A stretch of 64,000 nucleotides of DNA, from the NCBI GenBank assembly GCA_018402305.1, contig JAGYJE010000005.1, positions 1-64,000 on the forward strand, read 5' to 3'. Below are positions 27,701 through 38,000 of this stretch, piece after piece. The number at the start of each line of letters is the position of its first letter. The first letter of the stretch is position 1. The translations under genes and the position numbers were made by a program. The notes beneath the pieces are model-generated. The model did no database searches. It worked only from the letters and a program-made list of their open reading frames with translations, and was not told where the DNA came from. This DNA comes from Puniceicoccaceae bacterium (GTDB lineage: Bacteria > Verrucomicrobiota > Verrucomicrobiia > Opitutales > Coraliomargaritaceae).

Positions 27701-28289
27701 ACCAGGCCTGTTTCAGGATCTGGATTTCCTTGCGGAGCACTTCTTTGGGGATGAGGGGTGCCAGGGAGTGGTGATAGGTGAAGCCGACCAGATCCAGGCG
27801 CGTGCTGCCAGCGGGCGTCGTCCACTGCCGGGCTTCCGAATTACCCCCGTTCCAGTTGCCGCCGTAGCCGAGGTGGCCGCCCCCGCCGAGCTGGCGGATG
27901 TTGTCGATCAGCGAGCCGGAGTAACTCATTGCGAATCCACCCCGGTTATCGAAAGAGGTCAACGAATTGCGCGGGCCGGACTGGTAGGCATTGCGGCGGT
28001 CGTCTTTGCCGAAGATGTCCTCCAGATTGTTTTCCGGGTGCTTGGAGCCACTGCCGTCGTAGGAGCGGTTGAACTTGAGGCTGATCGAGTCCCAGGCGTA
28101 TTCGGCGCGCTCGGTCTGGCCGCCGTTGCTGTTCCACTCCGGCCAGTAAAGCGGCTGGTGGTTGTGCCAGAAGCGGGAGACGTTGACGTTGTTGTTGGCG
28201 GCGAGGAAGGGGCTCGTTGCCCAGATGAGGCTGAGCAGGAGCAGCGCCATAAGGATGCTTCGGAAGTCGGGGTCGGATCGGGATGTCAT
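24780..28289 (-). CDS. Secreted GH57-like glycosidase with two FN3 domains
   Basis: A protein of 1,169 residues. The signal peptide is MALLLLSLIWATSPFLAANN. The catalytic part (~30-560) has GH57 landmarks: RFWHNHQPLYWPEW (the HxHQP region), GFFPTEMAYS with nucleophile candidate Glu217, and MPSTDGDNAWGGG with Asp364/Asp366 as acid/base candidates. Two fibronectin type III modules lie at about 740-910 (VELSWNTVAGAEGYRVLRDG and VRIQWQAVTGADLYRIYRDN). The C-terminal ~250 residues are beta-rich and end in LRKSTDIGAEIWPEV, then SFYRVELVEE, the closing module shared with its neighbours. GH57 enzymes act on starch, pullulan and glycogen. A putative operator lies 47 bp upstream. The exact specificity is unknown. 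Confidence 0.82.
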   Translation of the reverse strand: MTSRSDPDFRSILMALLLLSLIWATSPFLAANNNVNVSRFWHNHQPLYWPEWNSNGGQTERAEYAWDSISLKFNRSYDGSGSKHPENNLEDIFGKDDRRNAYQSGPRNSLTSFDNRGGFAMSYSGSLIDNIRQLGGGGHLGYGGNWNGGNSEARQWTTPAGSTRLDLVGFTYHHSLAPLIPKEVLRKEIQILKQAWWKAWGGNADLSDHSKGFFPTEMAYSRHIVDVLVDEGYEWVIVPSHHISRTCPTYFDQFDLEAGNYNIFSSPPNKADLLGPSPSSGWWYAEPNPGNAAWNVAPYAYQLHRVKYVNPETGAEKSMIAVPSDDVLSYRYGYSNEGIGKISDHIAPHATDPNRPVLVMPSTDGDNAWGGGSSSWFEATPQLFNDSANAGYVPTTPQDFVNAHGANAPMAHIEDGAWIFPESDYGSPYFLKWIEPPLAAPGSESVYPGTLVDMETPGFALKFWSWAPVVTGANWVETAEQILRDEGGSVEAWKIQAPYDWDGSWTAPNDVELAWHIYLKGLDSGFNYYGGLGNDDEVKPALATTRAIQKLQPWMTPARRENDRTPPTVLKPQRFPYNPGGYTFGWFNSIPGGNTSYLKKMPSEFYIWTHAYDVSGVDSVTLKVRLDEDGVNPLADNANELYAGGAGVGDWISIPMTKRALPNDQASLNAAANHGEINYFITPPELADYYVVHITNSSVPGFRGKLLDYYIEAEDSKGNLHRSEIQHVFVEDDGAVTSPPETPDALSATAVSSTSVELSWNTVAGAEGYRVLRDGDPVAEQTGRFFTDTGLFPETQYAYEVTAFNSNGDSSPSPPATATTPAPPAAPGMPTGMVAEALSDSTVRIQWQAVTGADLYRIYRDNQDIGTSKDPSFTDSGLSQQTTHSYDVRAENEGGASARTAAVLVTTPATPPGFVLGDPEDPAGYLVDNPGMKIYAAVRGTLLYVGTWTPSGGGTNDHMIFVSDRLESTASVPAPWAKAGNTAHPAGAPYLAAESDNDYISWFNSPESAESWRDNQGGGRMEGVLDLVEAFGQRPDNLFLAAVAYQTDVDGVIGSQSPDGNGNMDLEPAEFMAFPVEALMDTESKGTFARLDPQRSFTLDSGIVNGETLELNLPVVPGKTYRLRKSTDIGAEIWPEVTTFTAQSGDNVLTLQDTLDQEQSFYRVELVEE

Positions 28290-28335
28290 GAGGCGTAGTA
28301 TCCAGATGGATCGCCGCGAGGCCAGAGCCGTGGTC

Positions 28336-28350
28336 GCTTGACGGTTGAAC
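28336..28350. promoter_or_regulatory. Putative LacI-family operator (site 2)
   Basis: GCTTGACGGTTGAAC; on the minus strand GTTCAACCGTCAAGC. It lies 47 bp upstream of the GH57 gene start at 28,289. Confidence 0.65.
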
Positions 28351-28364
28351 CAGTTCTTGTCTAC

Positions 28365-28394
28365 GTAGCGACACGACTGTCGTCGCGTCGCTAC
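28365..28394. repeat. Strong hairpin in the GH13/GH57 spacer
   Basis: GTAGCGACACGAC pairs with GTCGCGTCGCTAC over a 4-nt loop (12 of 13 pairs). It lies between the 3' end of the GH13 gene at 28,417 and the operator of the GH57 gene. It may end transcription or protect the upstream mRNA; there is no T-run. Confidence 0.6.
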
Positions 28395-28416
28395 GGGTGG
28401 GCGGTTGGTGGTTAAT

Positions 28417-31400
28417 TTACTCGACCACGATCCGATAGAATTTCTGATCCTCGGAGGGGGTTGGCTCGGTCCAGGTGCCGGAGGTGAGGCCGATGTCGGC
28501 GGTCGTCCACGAGGGGGCGGTCAAATCGGTCTTGCTTTGAATGGCGTAGGTTTTTCCGGATACGGGGTCCCAGGTGAGGGTGACATCGCCGTTCTTCCCG
28601 ATGGTATTGGAAGCGACTTCAAAGCGCGATGCGGCGCTGAGCGGGTTGCTGCCGGCGGCGTGTTCGTCGGCGTTGCTCTGGCCATCGCCGTCGTCGTCGG
28701 CGCTGCCGTCGAGCAGGGCGACGGTCTGGCTGACTGGGCTGGTCGGCCCGCTGTTGGCAGTGAAGTCGGGGTTGACGGCTTTGACCTCGATCGAGACGGT
28801 GTCGCCCTCGGCGGCGCTGACGGTGTGGCTGCTTTGCTCGGTGATGAAGGTCCCGGCGGGTGCGCCGTTGACGAAGACGCTGACTTCATAGGACGGAACG
28901 ACGCCGCCGTCGTCGGCGGGCAAGCTTTCCCAGTTGAAGCTGACGCTGTCTCCGATGGCGTAGGCGAAGGTGTTGGGCATTTCCGGTTGCTGGGGCGCAA
29001 TGATTGGTGCGGTCACGTCGTAGACCTTCAAAAACTGCGCCTCGAAGGGTGCGGTCTCCCAGGTGGCCTCATCGGCGGGCACCGGATTTAGCGAAACGAA
29101 GATGCCGTCGTTGCGGATGTCTTGTCCGTCGCGACCGGAGGCGCCCCATAGCCAATCGTCGCGGCGGCCGGGGAACTCGTTGAAGCGACCGGTGTAGGCG
29201 GCGATGTTTTTGGCATTGTAGCTGCGGCCCGGATCGATGCCAAGCTGGTCGGCGAGGCCGGAGGGGATACCGAAGGTGTCGGCGGATGTCGCGTCGCGGT
29301 TCAGGTTGACGAAGCCGATGACCACATCCTGCTCGGCAACGGGGGCGTTGGGCTCGGTGTATTTGGCCACGGCGTGGATTTCGTCGCGGGGTTGATCATC
29401 GGCCTGGCGGTTGAGGAACCAGCGGTTGTTAGAGCGCAGGGCGGGGCTGAATTGCCGCGCCTTGCCGATGGCGGAATAGACCGGGTAGAGGTGCTGCACG
29501 CCGAGGTCGTTAGTGTCCCAGGCGGTCCACTGCGGCTGCATGGAGTTCCACTTTTTGAAGTGGGGGATGTTCTTGCCGAAGTTCAGCTCGTAGTAGTCCC
29601 AAGAGCCCTGCGGCAGTGTCTCCTGCACCTTTTGGGCGGCACCGATTTCCTGGCCATACATGATCATGGGCACGCCGTCGTTGGCGCTGGCGGCGGCGTA
29701 GCGGATGAGGGGCTGCCAGGGGTCGGCCCAGGGCTCTTCGTCGTGGGAGAGATTGTTGAGTAGGACAAGGCTATCGCCATAGGCATCGCGTCGGGACTCG
29801 AAAATACCGCGGTAGCCCTGTGTGGTGGTGGCATCTTTGAAGGGAAAGACGATGTTTTCGTTGAGAATGGCAAAGTGGCGGCTGGAGCGGTAGGTGACTT
29901 GTTCGCCGTCGAGGCTCTCGCTCATGAAGACGAAATTCCATTTTGCGGAGTGGGTGCGGTTAATAATATACTCCATGGCCTGCGGCGGGAGTCCCTGTCC
30001 GAAGTCTTTGCGGAGCCCGTCAATGCCCGCGCGGTCGAGGGTGGTACGGGTTTCGGCGTCGCCGTCTGCGGGCGTGGAGTTGAACCCCCGGTGGCCGGAT
30101 TGTTCGATCCAGTAGGGCAGGACCTCGCCAAAGTAGCGCCAGACGTCGATGGTTTCCGGCCCCATGGAGTCGTAGAACATAAGGTCGTCCTCGTTGCGCA
30201 CGATCGCGCGGCTGGTTTCGGCGTCGGGGTAGCCGGTGACCAGGGTGGAGTAGTTGCCGAAGTAAACATCGCGCACGTCATTCCACTTGCCGAAGTCGTT
30301 GCGGTCGGGGGCCACGGCCAGACCGGCGGCGGACTGGGCGGGTGCGGAGTAGGCGGCCGGACCCTCGCCGCCGTTGGTGGAGAAGAACTGCGGCACCCGG
30401 TCGCGCATGAGGTCGCCCGGCTGCCAGCCGTCGGGGTTGCCGGCCGGGGCGAAGAGTTCGACCCCCTTTTCGGCCAGCACGACGTCCGGTGCGGTGTGGT
30501 TGAAGGGGAAGTCGAGCATCAGGTTGACCCCGGCGGTATCCGATGCTGCGGCAAAGTTTTGGAAGGCCTGCATGGCGGCGGCGTAGTTATCCGGGTTACT
30601 GACCGGATCCGTCAGGCCCCCGTTGTATTGCGCGGAGTAGAGGGGGTTGATTTCCCAGAAATTGCGAATGGAGTAGGGGCTGCCCGGATCGTAGGCGCTG
30701 CCTGTGGCCGGATCGGTTTCCCGTCCGTCGAGGCCCTGCGGGTGGAAGGGCTGGAACCAGATCCAGTTGAGCCCGAGATTGTTCAGCCAATCCAGGTTGA
30801 CCCGGGCGTTGGGATCGTGCAGATCCTCGAAGGTGCCCCGCTCGGCAAAGCTGGGCCCGGTGGCGTTGGCGTTGGTGACGTGGAGCTCATACATCGTCAT
30901 ATCGCGGGCGAGGGTCGGTGCCACCACCACGGCGAGGTCGCGGATGCCCTGATCCCGGAGCCAGGTCCACTCGGTGTCGCCGTCGTTCTTATAGCGGGCG
31001 GTCACGCGGTAGGCCCCGGTTTTTTCGACCGGCAAGGTAAGGGTGTAGTTGCCGCTGCCATCCGGTGCCATGGCATGGGCCTGGAAATAGCTGTCGGTAT
31101 CGGCAAGGGTGATCGTGTTGCCGTCCGGCGGAATGATGCCGTCTTCGATGCCGTCGCCGTCCCAGTCGTCGTCGGCGCGGTCGCGGTTGTTCAGGTTGGT
31201 GAAAATCTGGACGTCGGTGGCGCTGGGAACGCCGGGGTCGAGGACGAGTTCGAGCTGGGGAAAGTCGAGGTCACGGACCTCGTCGATGTAGAAGTTAAGG
31301 GTGGCATAGTTTGCGTTAGTGCCGTTGGCGGAGAGGGAGGCGGAACCGGATGAGGAGGTCGGCCCCACGGCAAAGCTATAGGGGGCCGCCTCGGCGTCGG

Positions 31401-31845
31401 CCTGGAGAAGGGACTTGGCATTGCCCTGATCCTCGCCGGATTCGGTGCCTTTGTAGAGGTAGGTGTTGTCGCGGTTGTCGAAGGTAACGAAGAAGTAATA
31501 CTGCACTTGAGCCCCGACATCGGAGGGCAGGCTCAGGTCGGCCTTCCAGAATTGGAGACTGCCAGCGTCGTTATTGAAGCCCAAGCTTATCGACTGCCAG
31601 ACCCCGTCGTTGATCCTGTAGTAAAAGGTGCCGCCGGTCTGGTTGGCACCCTCGAATTTGTTGACGCCCTGGTAGAAGGTGGCAGCGGTGTTGATCCCGG
31701 GGAATAGCGGGTCGCGCATGGTCGTGCCGCCGAGTTCGGCGCGGGCGTCGGACGGTGTGTGCCAGATATCCTCGAACTGGGCAAAAGCCGAGGTCGCGCT
31801 GAAGAGGGTAACAAGGAGGAGAAAGATACGGAGGTGCGGAATCAT
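28417..31845 (-). CDS. Secreted multidomain GH13 enzyme
   Basis: A protein of 1,142 residues with signal peptide MIPHLRIFLLLVTLFSATSA. N-terminal beta modules (~25-300) include FYYRINDGVWQSISLGFNND and a starch-binding-like segment. The GH13 barrel covers ~320-850: MTMYELHVTNANATGPSFAE, NWIWFQPFHPQGLDG, LMLDFPFNHTAPD, nucleophile Asp614 in IDGLRKDFGQG, acid/base Glu643 in FMSESLDG and Asp702 in NLSHDEEPW. RKD replaces the common RxD-hydrophobic form, marking a divergent subfamily. After an FN3-like region (~940-1040) comes an acidic TSP3-like calcium motif (DDDGDGQSNADEHAAGSNP) and a closing module. An operator lies 132 bp upstream, and the gene forms its own unit. Confidence 0.85.
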   Translation of the reverse strand: MIPHLRIFLLLVTLFSATSAFAQFEDIWHTPSDARAELGGTTMRDPLFPGINTAATFYQGVNKFEGANQTGGTFYYRINDGVWQSISLGFNNDAGSLQFWKADLSLPSDVGAQVQYYFFVTFDNRDNTYLYKGTESGEDQGNAKSLLQADAEAAPYSFAVGPTSSSGSASLSANGTNANYATLNFYIDEVRDLDFPQLELVLDPGVPSATDVQIFTNLNNRDRADDDWDGDGIEDGIIPPDGNTITLADTDSYFQAHAMAPDGSGNYTLTLPVEKTGAYRVTARYKNDGDTEWTWLRDQGIRDLAVVVAPTLARDMTMYELHVTNANATGPSFAERGTFEDLHDPNARVNLDWLNNLGLNWIWFQPFHPQGLDGRETDPATGSAYDPGSPYSIRNFWEINPLYSAQYNGGLTDPVSNPDNYAAAMQAFQNFAAASDTAGVNLMLDFPFNHTAPDVVLAEKGVELFAPAGNPDGWQPGDLMRDRVPQFFSTNGGEGPAAYSAPAQSAAGLAVAPDRNDFGKWNDVRDVYFGNYSTLVTGYPDAETSRAIVRNEDDLMFYDSMGPETIDVWRYFGEVLPYWIEQSGHRGFNSTPADGDAETRTTLDRAGIDGLRKDFGQGLPPQAMEYIINRTHSAKWNFVFMSESLDGEQVTYRSSRHFAILNENIVFPFKDATTTQGYRGIFESRRDAYGDSLVLLNNLSHDEEPWADPWQPLIRYAAASANDGVPMIMYGQEIGAAQKVQETLPQGSWDYYELNFGKNIPHFKKWNSMQPQWTAWDTNDLGVQHLYPVYSAIGKARQFSPALRSNNRWFLNRQADDQPRDEIHAVAKYTEPNAPVAEQDVVIGFVNLNRDATSADTFGIPSGLADQLGIDPGRSYNAKNIAAYTGRFNEFPGRRDDWLWGASGRDGQDIRNDGIFVSLNPVPADEATWETAPFEAQFLKVYDVTAPIIAPQQPEMPNTFAYAIGDSVSFNWESLPADDGGVVPSYEVSVFVNGAPAGTFITEQSSHTVSAAEGDTVSIEVKAVNPDFTANSGPTSPVSQTVALLDGSADDDGDGQSNADEHAAGSNPLSAASRFEVASNTIGKNGDVTLTWDPVSGKTYAIQSKTDLTAPSWTTADIGLTSGTWTEPTPSEDQKFYRIVVE

Positions 31846-31976
31846 AAGACGTTTAGGGGGAATGGGGGAAGAGGTGGGGGCAGGTTGCCAATGTCTTTTC
31901 GAGGTGACGGCAGCAAGCCAGTTGCAGAAACTAAATGTAAGCTATTCGAGTTGTGTGCTTTCTCAGGTAAAATCTC

Positions 31977-31991
31977 GTTCAACGGTCAAAT
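31977..31991. promoter_or_regulatory. Putative LacI-family operator (site 3)
   Basis: GTTCAACGGTCAAAT, 132 bp upstream of the GH13 gene start at 31,845. The right half is CAAAT rather than GAAT but keeps the central GT. Confidence 0.65.
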
Positions 31992-32016
31992 GCAGGGTTG
32001 TCTTTGGTAGCGATGC

Positions 32017-32037
32017 GGGCATGCGCTAGCGCAGCCC
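32017..32037. repeat. Hairpin after the giant GH13-GH57 gene
   Basis: GGGC-A-TGCGC pairs with GCGCA-GCCC around TA, 20 bp beyond the stop of the 2,840-residue gene (minus strand). It is a possible 3'-end structure without a T-run on that strand. Confidence 0.5.
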
Positions 32038-32056
32038 CTACGTTTTTACGATTGAA

Positions 32057-35000
32057 TCAGTTGCCGAGTTCCACGCGGACGCGGTAGAAGCGCTTGTCCT
32101 CGGTTTGGGGATGGGTGCCGGTCAGGCTGCCGTCGTCGGTCCATTGCATGAGGCTGCCGTCGCCGGCGATGCCGGTTTGGACGGGAGTCCAGAGGGAGAG
32201 GTTATCGCTGACCTCAATGGTGTAGAGTCGTCCTTCAATGCTCTGGAACCGGAGGGTGATATCGCTGGCGGGCGTCTGGCCCAGATTAACGGCGTAGATG
32301 GAGGGGACATTCGGATTGGTGCCGAAGATGAACTCCTGCCAGTTGTTCAGGCCGTCTCCGTCGGGGTCGGCGGTGGGATCGGCGGCGGTGGCATCGCCGA
32401 AGTGGAGTGTTTCCCACCAGTCGGGGAGTTCATCGCCATCGCTGTCCAGATTCTGGTTGGCGGTGGCACGCAGCTCCAGTCCGAGGCTGAACTGTCCGCT
32501 GCCGCTGAATTCCAGTTGCTGGGTTTGGGCCTGGTTGCGAAGCGGGACGGTATCGAAGGCATCGGCTGGGTCATCGGTCGCGTCGGACACCCAGGAGGCA
32601 TTGAAGCTGCCTCCCGCGTAGTGGATTCTGGCGGCCACGTTATCGTAAGGTCCTTCCGTGGCCACTTGCACGTAGCTCCCGGAGTTGGTCGCTGCGGTCA
32701 GGTGACTTTGCCCGGAGATAAGCAGTTGCTCCAAGTCGGGAGAGAGGCCGAAGCGCACGAAGAGGGTGCCCAGTGAGGCATCGAGATCGTAGAGGGCTTG
32801 CAAGGTATTGTCCTCCTCGTCGGCCAGCGTGATGGTCTTGCTCACCAGTCCATCGCCCGAGGTGAAGGTCCAGCCGGTCTGCCCGCCGGGTGCGGCAACG
32901 GCGGTGTAGGGGGCATTCACGTAGGCGCTGCTTCCGGTACCGGCGGCGAACCAGTCCTTGAAGGCGGAGGTGCGACGGGCGGTGCCGTTGGTGGCTCCTT
33001 CGAGGTCGTTGGGGCCATCGGCGAAGGCGAGCAAGTTCCCGGTGGTCTGGAAGACCCGGCCGGTATCGGGGTCACGGGTCCAGGAGGCCAGAAGCCGGCC
33101 ACCGAGGCGGTCGAAGACGGCGAAGACCCGGCGGTTGTAGAGGAGATAATTGTCATTCCCATCGAGCGTTAGATCGGAGACCGTGGCCACGGCTCCGGTC
33201 AGGGAGTCGGCGGTTGCGGCCCAGCTGGCCACGGAGGCATAGACGGCGGCATGGCGGAAGTGGGCCTGAGCGGTGGCGGCGAAATCGGAGAGCGACTCAT
33301 AGCCGCTGGCCGGGTTGATATACTGGCCGGTCGAGAACTTGCGCAGGTCCAGCGAGGACTGGTTGTGGAAGGCGGTGGTGAAGAGCGCCGCCCCGGCGGT
33401 GGCGTGGGCCAGCGTGCCCAGTTTGGTGAGCGGGTCAATGGGTGCGACCGCCTGCCAGGCTCCATTGGCCAGCCCGTCGCTGGCGATTCGGCCGAAGGCT
33501 TGCGGGAGTGGACTGCCCGGGCTGCGCTCGAAAATCTTGCCCGCGAGACCCTCCCGGTTGGCGTTGCCGAAATACCAGTTGTCGTAAGAGCCTTGGGAGG
33601 CGTATTGGATGAAATTCTTGGAACGCAGCGGGAGGTCGCCCGGACTGCCGCGGTCGACTGCGAACCAATTGCGGGCCACGATCTCGCTCGGAGTGGTGAT
33701 TTCGATCCATGGTCGGTTGGCATACCAACGGAGATTCCGCTGGTAGGCTTCCGCATCCTCGAGGTCGGTGAAGTCGTCCATCGAGCTGAGTAGAATGACG
33801 ACTTGCTGCTGCTCGCCGCTGCGGGATTTCCGGCTCAGAAGGCGGCGGATCTGAAGGGGGGCGCCGCCGTCGGTATTATCGAAGCGGAACTGGCTCAGAT
33901 CGTCGGCAATATTAAGTGTATTCAATCCGTGGATACGGTTGATCCGGTAACCATTGTCGCCGAGGGCTTCGGTGCGTCCGAACCAGCCCTCGATGTGCTC
34001 GCGCTGATCGAGCAGGGTATGGGTGAATCCGAGATCGCGGACACGGGAAAGGGTGGCATCGTCCGCCGAGCGCTCGGGCAGGTAGAACACCCCGGTCGAG
34101 GGGGCCACGCCGTAGATTCCCGCCAGGATATGATGGGCGGTCTCGATATTGTCGGCATCGAAGCCGATGGTGGTGTAGTTCGGGATATGTCCGGCGAAGG
34201 TGGTGCCCAGGAGGTCGAGGTGCCCCTTGTTCGCCAGTCCGGCGAGGGTGAGGTTGAAGGACGGGCCGTCACGCCAAGGCTTACCGAGCGAGGGGTCAAC
34301 GGACGCCCACTGGATGGCGCTGGCCAGTGTGGGGGTAATAGCCAGAGCCAGTGGGGCCTGGAAGACCTCATGGGCCAGGGCAAGGCGGTGGTAACCCGCA
34401 CCGGCATCGTCGTTAATTTTATCCTGGATTTCATGTCCGGGCACCAATGCCTGGTTGCCTTCGGTGAGAAGCACGAGTTTCGCGCTCTGGTTGTCCGCCG
34501 GACGATTTGCGGCTGAGATCCAGCTTTTCAGGATATCCTCACGCCCGGCTTGGGAGAAAAAGTTGTCCTCCACGATCCGGTCGTCGTAGATGCTGTCGCG
34601 AAGATCGCTGCGGCCTCCGAGATCGCCCGCACCCGGAGGATTGTTTCCGGTGCCGGGCCGGGTGGTGTAAACCTGGAAATTCAGCTGTCCGAAATCAGCG
34701 CCCAGCCAGCCGCCTTCCAGTAAAGCCTCACGGGAGATGGCGAATTCAACGGCGTCCAGTTCGCTGTTGAAGTAAGCGCCGAGGAAGCCCCTGGGGTGAT
34801 CCTGGTCGTAAACCGCCACACCGTTGCCGTCGAAAAGATTGCCGCCGAAGTTATCGGTATTGTTGGCCGGATCGCTATCGACATAGACCCGTCCGTTGGC
34901 GCTGTCGTAAACCGCCACCACGGTGCGCCAGCGCATATCGGTCAGTGTATCCACCTCGTCGGGAAGCACGCGTTCGCCCACACCGGGGTTGGCGTTGATG

Positions 35001-38000
35001 ACCACATAGATGTTGAGCCCGTCCACCTCGGCGAAGGGCCGGAGGTCGTCGAAGTCGAGCCGGAAGTAAACCGCATCGTCACCGCCGACCACCGAATCGC
35101 CACCGTCGCGGGCGTAGAAGGCGATGATGTCGCGGGAGCTGTCGGCCCCGTCGAAACCGGGGAAGAGATCGCCGCCCTGGTTGTTGAAGCCGTCCCCTTC
35201 GTATTCATCGAGGGCGATGAGGTCACTGCGTTTCCAATCGGCGAACTCCTGGAAATAGGTGACGCCGTTGACCGTGCCGATGGACGGGCCGGGGCCGATG
35301 ATGATTTGCTCGTCGGGGGGGGTGCCCGGGACCACGACGGAGCGCGGGTCGGTGCCTGCGTTGAAATGGTCGATATTGGTGATGCCGTCGCCGGTCAGGT
35401 CGGCGAGCGGACCGTTGTCGGGGTTGCCGGGCTCACCGGTTCTCCAATTATAGACGCCATCGTCGAGCGGATCGAAGCCGTAGCGCACTTTCCAGCCGTC
35501 GGGCAGGCCGTCGCCGATGGTGTCGCGGCGGAGCGGGTCGGTTTCGGTGAAGAGGATTCGGGGCCAGCCCTCGGCATCCTGAAGTGCGCCGCTGCCGTCG
35601 GCGGCGTAATCGGCCAGGAGCGCGGCGTAGTCGAGGGCGCGGGAGCGGATCTGGCGCGGGTCGGGCGCATCCCAATCGAGGGCCGATGGATCGAGCCGGT
35701 TGTAATGGAACCAGGGGCCGTAGGGGTCGGTGTAGTCGACGGGTGTGCGGTCGCCGTTTTCGGCGAGGAGAAAGACATCGACGCGACCGTTACGATTGGC
35801 ATCGGACTGTCCGTCGCTGAGACCGTCGCCGATGGTATCTGGATTGTTGGGGTCGGTTTCGAGGAAGACAGCGTTGCCCGGCAGCGCGTCGTCGTCGACG
35901 CGGGAGGTGTTGTAAAAGGTGGGGACATTGGGATGCTCCAGGATTTGGTCTACTTTTCCGGATCCATTGAGCAGGCCGATATCGACGCGTCCGTTGCGAT
36001 TCCAGTCCTCTTCGTGGTCTTCCAGACCATCGTCGTCGGTATCGGCCTTCACGGGGTCGGTCACGCTGCCGGCGATCAGGTCCGTGCGTCCGAGGAGCAG
36101 GTCGTAGCGGGGGAAGCCGTTGTTGTCGGTGGTATTGAAAACCGGCGGGTCGAGGTCGGGCAGGAAATTGGCAAAGCCGTCGCCGTCGGTATCGGTGGTG
36201 GTATCGGTGGCGGTCGGGTCGATGGGACCGCTGAGGCCGACTTGCAAGCCGTCGGAGAGCAGGCTGCCATCTGATGCTGGCTGCACCGCGCTGGTTTTAC
36301 CGGAGAGGAACCAGAGGTGGACCTCGCCGTTGGTCCAGGTTTCCGGATTACCTTCCGGGAGAGGAATGGACACGTTTTCCAGGGCGTCGGGAATGCCGTC
36401 GTCGTCGCTGTCGCCGGAACCATCCAGTTCGACGAGTTGCCGGAAGACAACCCGGGCGTTGCGCACCACGCTGTTGGTTTCCGCCTCACGGGTTACGGTG
36501 GCAGTCATCCGGTATTGTCCCTCGGCGATGTCCGACCAGACGTAGTCGTAGAAGCGGACATCACCCTCGAGCACCGGATTCGGGTTATCGATGGTGCTGG
36601 GACGCAGGGTCAGGGCACCCGTGAAAGCCTCCGGCGCGAAGTTGAACGCTAGGTTGAGGGAGTCGATATTGTTGCCCGTCTTGACCCGAACCATAAACTG
36701 GCGGTCCTCAGGGGTGGGTGAGGCAAGGCTTGGCAGCACGATCTCGACCGGACGGCCGTCGGAATCGATTTCCAGGGGATTGACGATATCGACGAGGGGC
36801 GGCGGAGGCGTGGGGAAGGCGCGAACGAAGCGTCGGCTCGTCAGGGTTGGGGCTCCCTCGCGCAGCAAGGTCACCTCGATACCGTGCAGCCATTCCGGAT
36901 CTCCGTTGAAAAGGTTGGGGAGGCTGAGGGCGAGGGCATGGAAATCGGAGGTTTCATCGAAAACAATGGAATACCCCTCCCGGTTCTGGGCGACACCTTG
37001 GCCGACGAAGCTGCCGCTTTCCTGCGAATAGATGCGGATGGTGAAATTCTCGATCAGTTGCTCGGCGGAAAGACCATCGGCCAGGCTCTTGGAGAAATAG
37101 GCCTTGAAGGTGTATCCGGGGCCGACGACATCGCCGTCGTTCTGCGGCCAGCCGACGAGGAGTCGAGTGTCGGGGCCGGCCGTGTTGACGCTGCGGCTGA
37201 GGGTGGTGAAGTGCCCGTCGACATCCGAGAGTCCATCGGTCCATTGACCCCTCGGGGTGGAACTGATCTCGACGAGGCGCACGCGGATGGTGGCGTTACC
37301 CGTTGGCGGGATCAGGTCGTAGTTGAAGCGCCATTCCCGGGGGAAGTTGCTCTGGATCGCGGCGGTGGGCGTGACCGAACGCGCCTGGATCCACGAGTCG
37401 CCCAAGTCGTCATCCCAGACTCCGTTTCCGTTGATGTCCTCAAAGGGCTCGCCCGGATCCCACTCCCCGTTGCGGTCGACATCGGTGAATGGCTCGAAGC
37501 CGGCGCCATTACCGTTGAGGGAGCCGGTCGCGGCGTCGTCATTGCCCGGATCGGTATCGACGATGTGATACCACACTTCCGACACCGTGGCATCGGAGCG
37601 CACGACGAGTCCGTATTGCTGGCCGCCCACCGTATCGCCGTCGTTGGCCGGGAAGCGAATTTCGCCCGTAGGCCTCTCGTTGTCGTAGTAGAAGGGCTGG
37701 GTGAAGGTGTTGAAAATCGAAGCCCGTCCCCCGCGGTCGAGGTAGGCGCGGCCACGCAGGACATGGAAGCCTTCCGCCAGGCCGGTGCGCACTTCGCCGT
37801 AGTCGTTGTGCACGTGGTAGGGCGCGGTGGTCGCGTCAAAGGCGTCGATGTCGAAGAGCGTCAGCATGTTGCGCTTGAAGTCGACCGCTCCCGGATCGCT
37901 GGGGAAGACGCTCCCGACCGGTAGGCCGTTGACCGTGTCGCGGTAGATGCCGATTTTATAGCGCAGCTCGCTGCCTTCGGCCGGTTTCGGGATCGAGGCA

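Noticed and set aside
25752-28298. An 848-codon plus-strand open frame opposite the GH57 gene
   Set aside because: Its translation is Gly/Val/Arg-rich without any motif, while the minus strand reads as a clear GH57 with signal peptide and FN3 domains. Long antisense frames are expected in GC-rich coding DNA.
34480-35300. Amylopullulanase DOMON-like domain in the giant protein (residues about 1760-2030)
   Set aside because: The order of the segment (before a GH57-like block) is suggestive, but I could not name motifs that distinguish it from generic beta-sandwich modules.
29875-36274. Two 492-codon plus-strand open frames (29,875-31,353 and 34,796-36,274) opposite the GH13 and giant amylase genes
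   Set aside because: Low-complexity Val/Gly/Asp-rich translations that mirror codon bias on the other strand; no domain recognisable.
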